A stretch of DNA of 17,085 nucleotides, taken from the NCBI GenBank assembly GCA_004554555.1, contig SFLN01000032.1, positions 1 through 17,085 of the forward strand, read 5' to 3'. This document shows, piece after piece, positions 7,082 through 13,960 of the stretch. Position numbers and translations under genes: made by a program. Position 1 is the stretch's first letter. Every line of letters begins with the position of its first letter. The stretch comes from [Eubacterium] saphenum (GTDB lineage Bacteria > Bacillota > Clostridia > Oscillospirales > Ruminococcaceae). The notes under the pieces are model-generated. The model searched no databases, was not told the DNA's origin, and was given only the letters and a program-made list of their open reading frames with translations.

Positions 7082-7737
7082 TGGTTCTCCTCAATTTCGG
7101 CAAGCTCTTCTTCGGTCAGCTGCGGGCGGTTGATACTGTAACGGTACTTCTCCCCGCAAACATAAATCACGCCGTCAAGGAAATACTCCCCGCTCAAATC
7201 GGCGGTTTTCAGAGCGTCAAAAATATCCGAGCCTGCGCGTTTAACGTAAGCCTCGCGGTGCGTCCAGGCGGTGAAAAAGTGGTCTGCGTCAAAGCCGCTG
7301 CGCTCGAAATCGGAAAGCTCCTTTTCGTTCATAAAAGCGCGCGAAAGCTCCCGCTTTTTCTCTTGGGAATAGTCCCGCTCGCGCTGCACGTCGCAGCCAA
7401 TCGTGACGTCCTCCGTGCCGTTTCCCATCGCCAATGCGCAAAGCGCGCAGCCCTCGCTGTGGGAAATGCTGAAATCGAGATTTTCCGCAGAAACGTGCGG
7501 GCGGTTTCTCTCGTCAACCGTGATGACAAGCTCCGCGCGGTCGATTTTGTTCTTCTGGAGCAGCCCGTCGAGCAGCAAAAATCCGCACGCGCTGTCGCAA
7601 AACGCCTCCTTGCGCTTTGAAAAAATCGTCTGAAAATAATCCACGGAACCCGCGCCGTAGTTCTCCATCGCGCTCTCAACGCGCTGTCGCATAAAGTTTC
7701 CGCCCGTGACAATACAGGACGCAAAATCTATTTTCAT
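7078..7737 (-). CDS. 4'-phosphopantetheinyl transferase, Sfp-type
   Basis: This 219-residue protein should transfer the phosphopantetheine arm of CoA to the conserved serine of a carrier protein. Family motifs are the P1-like region RPHVSAENLDFSISHSEG (79-96), the Mg-binding GCD (Asp116) and WTHREAYVK (158-166, Glu162, Lys166). The last corresponds to the usual WTxKEAxxK, with Arg in place of the first Lys. Length fits Sfp-type rather than the short AcpS type. Its ATG follows CGGAGAA and lies 14 bases after the dehydratase stop. Its own stop overlaps the flavoprotein start. Location in the operon makes the local ACP (11578-11820) the likely partner. Confidence 0.88.
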   Translation of the reverse strand: MKIDFASCIVTGGNFMRQRVESAMENYGAGSVDYFQTIFSKRKEAFCDSACGFLLLDGLLQKNKIDRAELVITVDERNRPHVSAENLDFSISHSEGCALCALAMGNGTEDVTIGCDVQRERDYSQEKKRELSRAFMNEKELSDFERSGFDADHFFTAWTHREAYVKRAGSDIFDALKTADLSGEYFLDGVIYVCGEKYRYSINRPQLTEEELAEIEENQ

Positions 7738-7751
7738 AAAAATTCTCCGAT

Positions 7752-8204
7752 TTATTCGCCGTAAACGGCACTTTTTTCCATCGATGTAAACAGCATACTG
7801 CCCTTCGCCTTGACAACGCCGTCAACCGAAATTTTCGCTTCAAATTCATAAGCGGCGGCGCTTGCCAAAACGCAGTTTACGGCAATCTGCAGGGTATCTC
7901 CCGGGATAACGGGCTTCAGGAATTTGAAATCCTTGACCTTTAAGAGAACGTAGAGCTTGTTTTCATCTGAAGCCGCACTTTCGGGCGCGATAACCAGACT
8001 GCAAAGCTGCGCGGCGCTCTCGATGAGCAAAACGCCCGGCATAATCGGCGCGTCGGGGAAATGCCCGATAAAATACGGCTCGTTGACCGAAACGTTTTTG
8101 ATGCCGACCGCGCTTTTGTTCGGTTCAAGCTCCGTCACCCGCTCAATCATCTGAAACGGCGGGCGCTGTTTAATGCGCTTGTTTATTTCGAGTAAATTCA
8201 TCAT
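7752..8204 (-). CDS. fabZ: 3-hydroxyacyl-ACP dehydratase, FabZ-like
   Basis: This 150-residue hotdog-fold enzyme dehydrates 3-hydroxyacyl-ACP to trans-2-enoyl-ACP. The helix motif HFPDAPIMPGVLLIESAAQ (48-66) carries the catalytic pair His48 and Glu62 at the usual spacing of 14. The N-terminal INKRIKQRPPFQMIERV also fits FabZ. Two adjacent in-frame ATGs (8204 and 8201) follow GGAGA; the second has the better spacing. The gene begins 10 bases after the ketoreductase stop. It is probably a pathway paralogue rather than the housekeeping fabZ, since it sits with a KS-CLF fusion and a phosphopantetheinyl transferase; that is inference. Confidence 0.9.
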   Translation of the reverse strand: MMNLLEINKRIKQRPPFQMIERVTELEPNKSAVGIKNVSVNEPYFIGHFPDAPIMPGVLLIESAAQLCSLVIAPESAASDENKLYVLLKVKDFKFLKPVIPGDTLQIAVNCVLASAAAYEFEAKISVDGVVKAKGSMLFTSMEKSAVYGE

Positions 8205-8214
8205 AAAATCTCCA

Positions 8215-8952
8215 TTACAAACTAAGTCCGCCGTCCAGCACGAGAACCTGTCCCGTCATATAGCCGAAAGCGTCCGAGCAGAGCGCTGCAACTACCGAAG
8301 CAACCTCTTCCGCTGTACCGAAGCGTCCCGACGGAACGGCTTTGAGATAACCCTCGCGCTTGTCCTCGGGGATTGCGTTTATCATCTCGGTTTCGATGAA
8401 GCCGGGAGCTACCGCATTTACGGTGATTTTTCTCGGAGCAAGCTCCTTTGCGAGAGTTGCGGTCATCGAGTTCACCGCGCCCTTTGTCGCCGAGTAAACG
8501 CCCTGTCCCTCAACTGCGAGAACCGAGCTTACCGATGAAATGTTGACAATTTTTCCGCCCGTTTTCATCATTTTGAGCGCGGCAGCCTGCGCGCAGTGGA
8601 AATAGCCCTTGATGTTGATGTCAAGGCTCTTCGAGAGGCTGTCCTCGTTTATCATCAGCAGGTACGCGTCATCGACCACGCCCGCGTTGTTAACGAGAAC
8701 ATCTAGTCTGCGAAACGTCTTTGTAACCTCGCGGAACATATTCTGAACCGCCTTCAAATCCGAAGTATCCGCCTGAACGGCAATGGCTTTTCTGCCCATT
8801 TTCTCAATTTCCGCGACAACCTCCTCGGCTTTCTGCGAATTTGAGTTGTAGTTCACACAAACATCATAGCCGTTTTCGGCAAGCTTGAGAGCGCACGCGC
8901 GACCGATACCGCGAGAAGCGCCCGTTACCAGAGCAACCTTATTTTCTTCCAC
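8215..8952 (-). CDS. fabG: 3-oxoacyl-ACP reductase (short-chain dehydrogenase), FabG-like
   Basis: This 245-residue enzyme reduces 3-oxoacyl-ACP to 3-hydroxyacyl-ACP with NADPH. It shows the nucleotide motif TGASRGIG (10-17), NNAG (88-91), and the catalytic residues Ser140, Tyr153 and Lys157 with the family's normal spacing. The C-terminal GQVLVLDGGLSL is typical. It starts with GTG one base after the ketosynthase stop, so translation is coupled to the KS-CLF protein. Together with the downstream dehydratase it supplies the two beta-carbon processing steps of the cluster. It is probably a dedicated paralogue; the housekeeping fabG is expected elsewhere. Confidence 0.92.
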   Translation of the reverse strand: MEENKVALVTGASRGIGRACALKLAENGYDVCVNYNSNSQKAEEVVAEIEKMGRKAIAVQADTSDLKAVQNMFREVTKTFRRLDVLVNNAGVVDDAYLLMINEDSLSKSLDINIKGYFHCAQAAALKMMKTGGKIVNISSVSSVLAVEGQGVYSATKGAVNSMTATLAKELAPRKITVNAVAPGFIETEMINAIPEDKREGYLKAVPSGRFGTAEEVASVVAALCSDAFGYMTGQVLVLDGGLSL

Positions 8953-8953
8953 G

Positions 8954-11197
8954 TCAACCTGCTTTCTTCAACACAACGGCAGAATACTGACCGCCCGAGC
9001 CGACGGAAACCGCCAGCGCGTACTTATACGAATTGTTCCCCGCGAGAATTTCCGCGAGCTTTGCCGCCTGTTTTGCGGAAGCGGCAGCTCTCGCCTCGCC
9101 GATTTCTTCCTTAACGTCAAAATACGTCTTGTTTTCACCGAACAGCTTTGCAAAAACGGAATTTTGCAGCTCATCGGTTTCCTTGTCGCCGTTAGCGAAA
9201 CCGCTGATTAAATCAACGTCCGCGGGCTTAATTCCCGCATTTTCACAAGCGTCGAGGATTACCTTTTCGAGCGCGCTCTCCGAGCCTTTGACGCTGCCGA
9301 ATTCAACCGACTTGTGTGCATTTGCCCAGCCGACAAGCTCCGCGTATTTCTTCGCGCCGCGCGCGTTTGCGGACTTCTCCGTTTCAAGAATAAGCGAAAC
9401 CGAGCCTTCGCCGAGAGTTATGCCCTTGTCGAGAACCCCAAGTCTGCCGTAGAGGAACTCGGTTACATCCGTGCACTCGTCAACTCCCGCCGCAACCATA
9501 ATGCTCTCATCGCCGTTGCGGAGCACGTCTGCAGCATAGCAAACGCTCTGAAGTCCCGCCTGATTGCCGTTTGCGTTGGTGACATTGTAGCCCTTAATTC
9601 CCGCGAAAATCGAGAAATAGCCGCCCGCCGCGTTGTAAACGGTGTTCGGGAAAGAGAACGCCGAGCCGCTTGCAGTGCCGTGCTCGATAACATTCTTCTG
9701 GAAATTCACGATTTCGGTGAGCGGTCCGTCCGCAGTACCGATGATAATGCCGATATCCGCGGAGTTGCTGTCGTCAATGGTAATTCCCGCGTCACGAAGC
9801 GCTCTCATACCGCCGACAAGCTGAAGCTGCGAAAATCTGTCGAGCTTTCTCCAGAACGCCATTTTGATGCCGTGCTCCTTGTAGTCATCGGAGGTGATTT
9901 CAACGCGGTTTTTGCCCGCAATCTCACCGATACCCGTGACAAAAACGCGCTCTTTGTTTGTGTTGTCGGGGATAACGCGCGGCTCCTTCGCGAACACGAT
10001 AGAAGCGTTGTTTCCGCCGAACGCAAAGGAGTTGGAAGCAGCGTAATTGATGGTTTTCTCGCGCTTTGTGTTGGGAACGAAATCGATGTTCCACGCCTTT
10101 TCCTTGAGCGTTTCGAGATTTTCCTCGGTGTAGCCGATGGTCGGGGGAACAGTGTTTTCGCAGACCGCCTTGACCGTGAGAACCGCCTCAATCGAGCCTG
10201 CCGCGCCGAGGCAGTGACCTGTCATCGACTTTGTAGAGCTGACGGAGAGGTGGTCGTTTCCGTCGAAAATCGTGTGAAGCGAGAGGAACTCAGCCTCGTC
10301 GTTTTTCGCGGTACCGGTGCCGTGAGCGTTGATATAATCGATATCTGCGGGTTCAAGACCGGATTTTTTGATTGCCCTGTTAATCGCGAGCATCTGCCCC
10401 TCTCCGTCGGGACGGGGAGCGGTGATGTGGTGCGCGTCCGAGCTTACGCCCGAGCCGAGAATTTCGCAGTAAATCTTCGCGCCGCGCGCCTTTGCGTGCT
10501 CGTAGCTCTCCACGATAAGCACGCCCGCGCCTTCGCCGAGGGTTATACCGTGGCTGTTGTTGAACGGGGAGCAGGGGTTCTCGTCAAGCGCGTGGAGCGC
10601 GTGAAATCCCGCAAATGCAAGCGAAGTGAAGCTGTCCGAGCCGCCCGCGGCAAAAGCGTCCGCCTTGCCCGCTCTGATTAAGTCGCACGCGTAGGAAAGG
10701 CTGATTGTACCCGCCGCGCACGCGTTCACGATGTTCGCGGTCACGCCGTTCAGCCCGAAGTGCTTCGCCACATTGTTGGCAATCGCCGAAGCGGTCATCT
10801 TGAGGATATCGGACGACTTGCCGCCGCCGTTTTTCATCTCATCTGTGTAATAAACGTCAATGCTTGCTGCGCCGCCGACGCAGTTTCCGATAATAACGCC
10901 AATTTTGTCGGAATTTTCCTCGGTAATTTCGTAGCCCGCGTCTGCGAGAGCCTCGCCCGCCGCCTTGATGCACAAAAGCGAAGAGCGGTCGTAATCCTCG
11001 TTGGACAACTCCTTCGAGGGGAGATGCGACTCCGCGCCGAGATTTGCGTAGCAGTCGTCGGTGCTGAAGGAGCTAATCTTCTTAATTCCCGTAACGCCGT
11101 TCACCGCGCTGTCCCAGCACTCCGAAACGTTATCGCCGAGCGCGCAGCAAAGTCCGAGACCTGTTACGACAACGCGGCGGTTATCAATATTGCTCAT
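8954..11197 (-). CDS. Beta-ketoacyl-ACP synthase fused to a chain-length-factor-like domain (KS-CLF)
   Basis: Two thiolase-fold domains lie in one 747-residue chain. Domain 1 (about 1-405) has a full FabF/KS-alpha triad: Cys160 in VNACAAGT, His292 in NAHGTGT and His328 in KSMTGH, with Lys323. Domain 2 (about 415-747) aligns without gaps around these sites but has Asn545 (followed by Gln) for Cys, Phe667 for the first His and Glu701 for the second. This is the pattern of a non-catalytic KS-beta/chain length factor. The ATG at 11197 is chosen because GGAGG (11209-11205) lies seven bases upstream; an in-frame ATG at 11254 has no ribosome site. Type II polyketide and aryl-polyene systems usually encode KS and CLF as separate, heterodimerising subunits. 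It is the first gene of the minus-strand operon and probably sets chain length. Confidence 0.93.
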   Translation of the reverse strand: MSNIDNRRVVVTGLGLCCALGDNVSECWDSAVNGVTGIKKISSFSTDDCYANLGAESHLPSKELSNEDYDRSSLLCIKAAGEALADAGYEITEENSDKIGVIIGNCVGGAASIDVYYTDEMKNGGGKSSDILKMTASAIANNVAKHFGLNGVTANIVNACAAGTISLSYACDLIRAGKADAFAAGGSDSFTSLAFAGFHALHALDENPCSPFNNSHGITLGEGAGVLIVESYEHAKARGAKIYCEILGSGVSSDAHHITAPRPDGEGQMLAINRAIKKSGLEPADIDYINAHGTGTAKNDEAEFLSLHTIFDGNDHLSVSSTKSMTGHCLGAAGSIEAVLTVKAVCENTVPPTIGYTEENLETLKEKAWNIDFVPNTKREKTINYAASNSFAFGGNNASIVFAKEPRVIPDNTNKERVFVTGIGEIAGKNRVEITSDDYKEHGIKMAFWRKLDRFSQLQLVGGMRALRDAGITIDDSNSADIGIIIGTADGPLTEIVNFQKNVIEHGTASGSAFSFPNTVYNAAGGYFSIFAGIKGYNVTNANGNQAGLQSVCYAADVLRNGDESIMVAAGVDECTDVTEFLYGRLGVLDKGITLGEGSVSLILETEKSANARGAKKYAELVGWANAHKSVEFGSVKGSESALEKVILDACENAGIKPADVDLISGFANGDKETDELQNSVFAKLFGENKTYFDVKEEIGEARAAASAKQAAKLAEILAGNNSYKYALAVSVGSGGQYSAVVLKKAG

Positions 11198-11204
11198 CAA
11201 AAAG

Positions 11205-11209
11205 CCTCC
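11205..11209 (-). promoter_or_regulatory. Ribosome binding site that fixes the KS-CLF start
   Basis: GGAGG on the minus strand lies seven bases ahead of the ATG at 11197, which opens MSNIDNRRVVVTG, the usual ketosynthase N-terminus. No such site precedes the in-frame ATG at 11254. Confidence 0.85.
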
Positions 11210-11224
11210 ATTTCCTATATTCAA

Positions 11225-11263
11225 GCTCGGTTTTCCGAGCAAATTCTTCCGCAAAATCTGCGG
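11225..11263 (-). repeat. Two small hairpins in the KS-CLF leader
   Basis: GCTCGG-TTTT-CCGAGC (11225-11240, 6-bp stem) and CCGCA-AAATC-TGCGG (11249-11263, 5-bp stem) lie 27-66 bases upstream of the KS-CLF start. They could affect mRNA stability or translation. Neither is followed by a T run in the minus direction, so they are not terminators. Confidence 0.5.
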
Positions 11264-11278
11264 TACTTTTTCAAAAAT

Positions 11279-11470
11279 TTTCGTGAAAATTCACATCAAG
11301 ATATTTTTGTGCAATTTCACAATAACTTTCAACAATGCAAAATTTCGTGACAGTTCACGCTGATAATTATTGTGCAAAACAACCAAAATTTCCCCGTGTA
11401 ACAAAGTTTCACGAAATACAGCGTGCGCGATTTATTCGCAAAAACAATCAAAAATCGCAAAAAATGCAAA
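11279..11470. repeat. Three degenerate 64-bp direct repeats with a TTTCGTGAAA core (candidate operators)
   Basis: Copies begin at 11279, 11343 and 11407, exactly 64 bp apart. Each opens with the dyad TTTCGTGAAA (copy 1 exact, copy 2 one mismatch, copy 3 TTTCACGAAA, its reverse complement). Copies 1 and 2 then have TTCAC, and all three share a GAT..ATT..TTGTGCAA-like middle and a CAA..AAA part. Copy 1 extends to a 6+2+6 palindrome (11277-11290). Copy 2 also holds CGTGA-CAGT-TCACG (11346-11359). They fill the 333-bp gap between the ACP terminator and the KS-CLF leader, where the operon promoter must lie. I could not pick a clear promoter. Confidence 0.6.
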
Positions 11471-11529
11471 AAATCGGCACTTTGCTTTGCTCAATTAAAT
11501 CGCGAAAATTTAGTTAAATTGACGATGTG

Positions 11530-11570
11530 AAAAAAATTTGTTTTCCCCCGCCGAAGCAAAGGAAAACAAA
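11530..11570 (-). terminator. Terminator after the ACP gene
   Basis: On the minus strand TTTGTTTTCC (11570-11561) pairs with GGAAAACAAA (11546-11537) across a 14-base loop and is followed by seven T (11536-11530). It separates the acyltransferase-ACP unit from the KS-CLF operon. Confidence 0.8.
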
Positions 11571-11577
11571 CCGTCAT

Positions 11578-11820
11578 TTACTTGTGCTCTTCAACGTACT
11601 TTGCGAGGGTGTTGATGCTCTGGAAATTCTCTCTTGCCGCGCCGGTCATCTGAACGCCGAAAAGGCTGTCGATACCTGCGATAATCTCGATGGAATCGAT
11701 GGAATCAAGTCCGATATCGTCACCGAAAAGCTCGGAATCGTTCTCCAGCTCGTCCTCGGGAATTCTCAAATTCTCCACCAGCATAGCCTTGATTTTTGCA
11801 CAAATTTCTTCGTTGGTCAT
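11578..11820 (-). CDS. Acyl carrier protein
   Basis: This 80-residue acidic four-helix carrier carries the growing acyl chain on a phosphopantetheine arm. The attachment site is Ser40 in DIGLDSIDSIEII (helix II), the standard DSxxxxE-type motif. The hydrophobic C-terminal helix (INTLAKYVEEHK) is normal and length is typical. The ATG follows GGAGGA with seven-base spacing. It lies about 145 bases after the acyltransferase stop on the same strand and ends at its own terminator. The neighbouring phosphopantetheinyl transferase is the likely activator and the KS-CLF protein the likely client. It is probably a pathway-specific ACP rather than the housekeeping acpP, judged only by location. Confidence 0.93.
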   Translation of the reverse strand: MTNEEICAKIKAMLVENLRIPEDELENDSELFGDDIGLDSIDSIEIIAGIDSLFGVQMTGAARENFQSINTLAKYVEEHK

Positions 11821-11860
11821 AGTAAAATCCTCCGTATATTAATCGGCTTTTTTCGCCGTT

Positions 11861-11964
11861 TTTTACAATTTTTTGTACCGCTTTTCAAGCAGCTCGTGGT
11901 TCTCCTCAACCGCTGTTCGCGCCTTTGTAATCAGCTCTCGCGTGATTTTCCGCAGTCGCTCGGC
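11861..11964 (-). pseudogene. In-frame duplicate of the acyltransferase C-terminal tail
   Basis: Directly after the acyltransferase TGA the same frame continues for 33 codons to a TAA. It repeats the gene's own last segment: RELITKARTAVEENHELLEK here against RELISKARTAVEENRELLEK in the gene. The repeat period is 123 bp (41 codons), with one base of slippage in the T-rich part near the end. No ribosome site or start codon introduces it, so it is either a decayed duplicate or an extension reached only if the TGA is read through. Confidence 0.75.
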
Positions 11965-12636
11965 TCAATCGGTTTTACCTTTTTTTACAACTTTTCCGTA
12001 CCGCTTTTCAAGCAGCTCACGGTTCTCCTCAACAGCCGTCCGCGCCTTTGAGATAAGCTCTCGCGCGTATTTGCTGTGGCGGACATCGGGCGGGCAATTA
12101 CTCTCAATCGGTTCGCCTATGTAGAACTTCATTCGCATTCCGATAAAGAATTTGTACTTGCCGTAAATCGTGCACGGGACAATCGGAACGCCGTGCTTCG
12201 CGGAGATAAGCGCCGCGCCGGGCTTGAACTCCTCGATTTTCCCGCTCTTCGAGAGCGCGCCCTCGGGGAAAATCATAAGCGAGCCGCCGCGATTTATAAT
12301 CTCCTCGGCGGTCTTGAACCACTCGCCGTCCGCTTCATCAAGGCTTATCGAAATGCACCTGCAAAGCGAAATCAGCTTCCCGACCTTCTTCTTTTCAAAC
12401 CACTTTTTCGTCACCAAAACCCACGGCTTGTATCTGCGCAAAACCGCTCCGCAAAACGCTCCGTCGAAATGGTGCGTGTGGTTTGCCACGAAAACGCAGG
12501 GCTGTTTTTTCAGCCGCTTTTTCAGCGTTTTGTCCGCGTAAATTATCTTCGGACGGAAAAAAATGTACACCAAAAAGGTTATCAGCCCTTGAAAAAGCTT
12601 GCCGCCAAAGCTCTGTTTGGACGGGTCTTTCTTCAA
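11965..12636 (-). CDS. Lysophospholipid acyltransferase family (PlsC-like)
   Basis: Members move an acyl chain from ACP or CoA to a hydroxyl, classically 1-acylglycerol-3-phosphate. The catalytic HX4D is His53-Asp58 (ANHTHHFDG), the FPEG motif is 123-126 and is followed by SKSG, and GVPIVPCTIYG fits the last conserved block. A hydrophobic stretch near residues 16-28 suggests membrane association. I prefer TTG at 12636 (223 residues) because AGGAAGTGAT, one mismatch from the full anti-16S complement, then lies at normal distance. A GTG at 12645 is in frame but falls inside that ribosome site. The gene has its own promoter and precedes the ACP. Similar acyltransferases occur in aryl-polyene clusters, so it may attach the product to a lipid; a housekeeping PlsC role is the alternative. 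Confidence 0.87.
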   Translation of the reverse strand: MKKDPSKQSFGGKLFQGLITFLVYIFFRPKIIYADKTLKKRLKKQPCVFVANHTHHFDGAFCGAVLRRYKPWVLVTKKWFEKKKVGKLISLCRCISISLDEADGEWFKTAEEIINRGGSLMIFPEGALSKSGKIEEFKPGAALISAKHGVPIVPCTIYGKYKFFIGMRMKFYIGEPIESNCPPDVRHSKYARELISKARTAVEENRELLEKRYGKVVKKGKTD

Positions 12637-12683
12637 TAAAATCACTTCCTATGCGGAAAATCCCGCAATTATCAACCTTTATT

Positions 12684-12712
12684 ATTATACAATTTTTTCG
12701 CGCCTTTTACAA
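12684..12712 (-). promoter_or_regulatory. Promoter of the acyltransferase-ACP unit
   Basis: On the minus strand TTGTAA (12712-12707), a 17-base spacer and consensus TATAAT (12689-12684) predict a start near 12677, about 40 bases before the coding start. Confidence 0.78.
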
Positions 12713-12810
12713 GGGACAAACTGCCGATTTTAAGGAGATAAAGGACAAATAACAATTTATTGTTTCTTATTAACAATTTGTTTACAATATTTCTATAATT
12801 CACACAAACA

Positions 12811-12833
12811 AAACGCCGAAAAAATCGGCGTTT
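12811..12833 (-). terminator. Terminator of the 85-residue protein gene
   Basis: AAACGCCGA (12811-12819) pairs exactly with TCGGCGTTT (12825-12833) around five A. It starts 10 bases after the minus-strand stop and is followed on that strand by TGTTTGTG. Confidence 0.75.
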
Positions 12834-12842
12834 GTTGTGAAA

Positions 12843-13100
12843 CTACTCCAAATCCAAATCCTCAATAAGTCGGGTTATCTCACCCTCGGATTTCACGCGT
12901 ATCCCCTCGCGCAAAAGCTCCTCGTCCGCGGCATAAAGCGCGCTCGGGACTTTGTAAACCGCAATCGGCTGCGGCTCGTTCTCCCGAAAAAGTGCGACTT
13001 TACCATCGTATTCCCGAAGAACAAAGCAGCTCGAACCGCATAAGAAAGCCGTTTGTGCGGCAAAGGCAGCAGATAGCACGCGTTTTGTATTTCTTGTCAT
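12843..13100 (-). CDS. Small membrane-anchored protein with a BofC-C-terminal-like domain
   Basis: This 85-residue protein has a basic N-terminus (MTRNTKR) followed by a hydrophobic segment (about 8-28), so it is likely anchored in or exported across the membrane. The remainder contains LREYDGKVALFREN and LLREGIRVKSEGEITRLIEDL. These resemble the small BofC-C-terminal-like proteins common in Clostridia (EYxGKxAVF ... REGIxVxSExELxRLLEDY); this is pattern memory, not a search. BofC itself restrains a forespore signalling protease in Bacillus, but a sporulation role here would be speculation. The ATG is preceded by AGGAGTGA at good spacing, and a terminator follows the stop, so the gene is credible and monocistronic. 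Confidence 0.7.
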   Translation of the reverse strand: MTRNTKRVLSAAFAAQTAFLCGSSCFVLREYDGKVALFRENEPQPIAVYKVPSALYAADEELLREGIRVKSEGEITRLIEDLDLE

Positions 13101-13261
13101 ATTCGGTCACTCCTTTGGGAATTTTTTGTGCTTTTTGACGAAAATAGTATTTGCCGATAACTTTTGATTATCCGCTTTACAACAACGTTTTAAACGATTT
13201 CAACACGGTTTTCAACAATTCCAGCGTTAAAAACGTGATAACAATGCGGTTTGACAAAGGT
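13101..13261. other. Intergenic stretch between the 85-residue gene and the tandem array
   Basis: A TACTAT on the minus strand near 13144-13149 could be the -10 box of the 85-residue gene, but no good -35 accompanies it. Several AACGTTTT/AAACGATT-like segments are present. I see no gene. Confidence 0.35.
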
Positions 13262-13960
13262 CGATTTTCGTGAAACCGCTCTGCAAGCGGTCTCGCGAGG
13301 GTGCGGGTGTGGCGGACGGTGAAACGATTTTGTGAAAGTACCGCGAAGCCGCTCTACGAGCGTTCTAGCGAGTGGGGAGCAGCGGGAAGGTTGTTCTCGA
13401 AAAATCCCGCAAAGCGGCTTCGCAAGCGTTCTCGCAGGGCTAGTACTTGTGCGAAAGCGCCGCAAATCCGCTCTGTGAGCACTTTTGTGGGTGAGGAGCA
13501 GCGGGACGGTTATTCGCGGAAATCCTGCAAAGCGGCTCTGCAAGAGCTCTCGCGGGTTAACGCTTGTGCGAAAGTGCCGCGAAGCTGCTCTATGAGCGAT
13601 TTCGCGGGTGTGGAGCAGCGGGACGGTTGTTCGCGAAAAATCCCGCAAAGCGGCTCTGCAAGAGCTCTCGCGGGATTAGTGCTTGTGCAAAAGTGCCGCG
13701 AAGCCGCTCTATGAGTGATTTTGCAGGTGTGGAGCAGCGGGACGGTTGTTCGCGAAAATACCGCAAAACGGTTCTGCAAGCACTCTCGCGGGTTAACGCT
13801 TGTGTGAAAGTGCCGCTAAGCCGCTCTATGAGCACTTTTGCAGGTGTGGAGCAGCGGGACGGTTGTTCGCGAAAATACCGCAAAACGGTTCTGCAAGCGT
13901 TCTCGCGGAATTAACGGTTTGTGTGAAAGTGCCGCGAAGCCGCTCTATGAGCGCTCTCTG
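13262..13960. repeat. Tandem array of 117-119-bp units, each made of two related hairpins
   Basis: Units start with GTGNGAAAG or a close variant at 13332, 13449, 13566, 13685, 13802 and 13921 (periods 117, 117, 119, 117, 119). Half-units flank the array on both sides. Each unit has an alpha hairpin (for example 13577-13607: CCGCGAA/TTCGCGG outside, GCTC-TAT-GAGC inside) and a beta hairpin (for example 13641-13675: TCCCGC/GCGGGA outside, GCTCT-GCA-AGAGC inside). The two share the same layout, so the unit is itself a diverged dimer of a hairpin of about 50-66 bp. The 119-bp units break any reading frame. Changes between copies lie mostly in loops and linkers. Confidence 0.9.

Noticed and set aside
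9314..10681. Long plus-strand open frame across the KS-CLF gene
   Set aside because: It is antisense to a gene with full KS motifs, its own sequence is Arg/Val-rich without family features, and it has no ribosome site.
11197..11254. Upstream ATG start for KS-CLF at 11254
   Set aside because: No ribosome site; the extra 19 residues do not match ketosynthase N-termini, whereas the ATG at 11197 has GGAGG at seven bases.
11279..11340. A specific promoter for the KS-CLF operon (for example TTGAAA near 11332 minus)
   Set aside because: Only AAAAAT follows at an 18-base spacing; several equally weak candidates exist in this AT-rich DNA.
13262..13960. CRISPR array
   Set aside because: Units are 117-119 bp and diverged along their whole length, with no short exact repeats separated by unique spacers and no cas genes.
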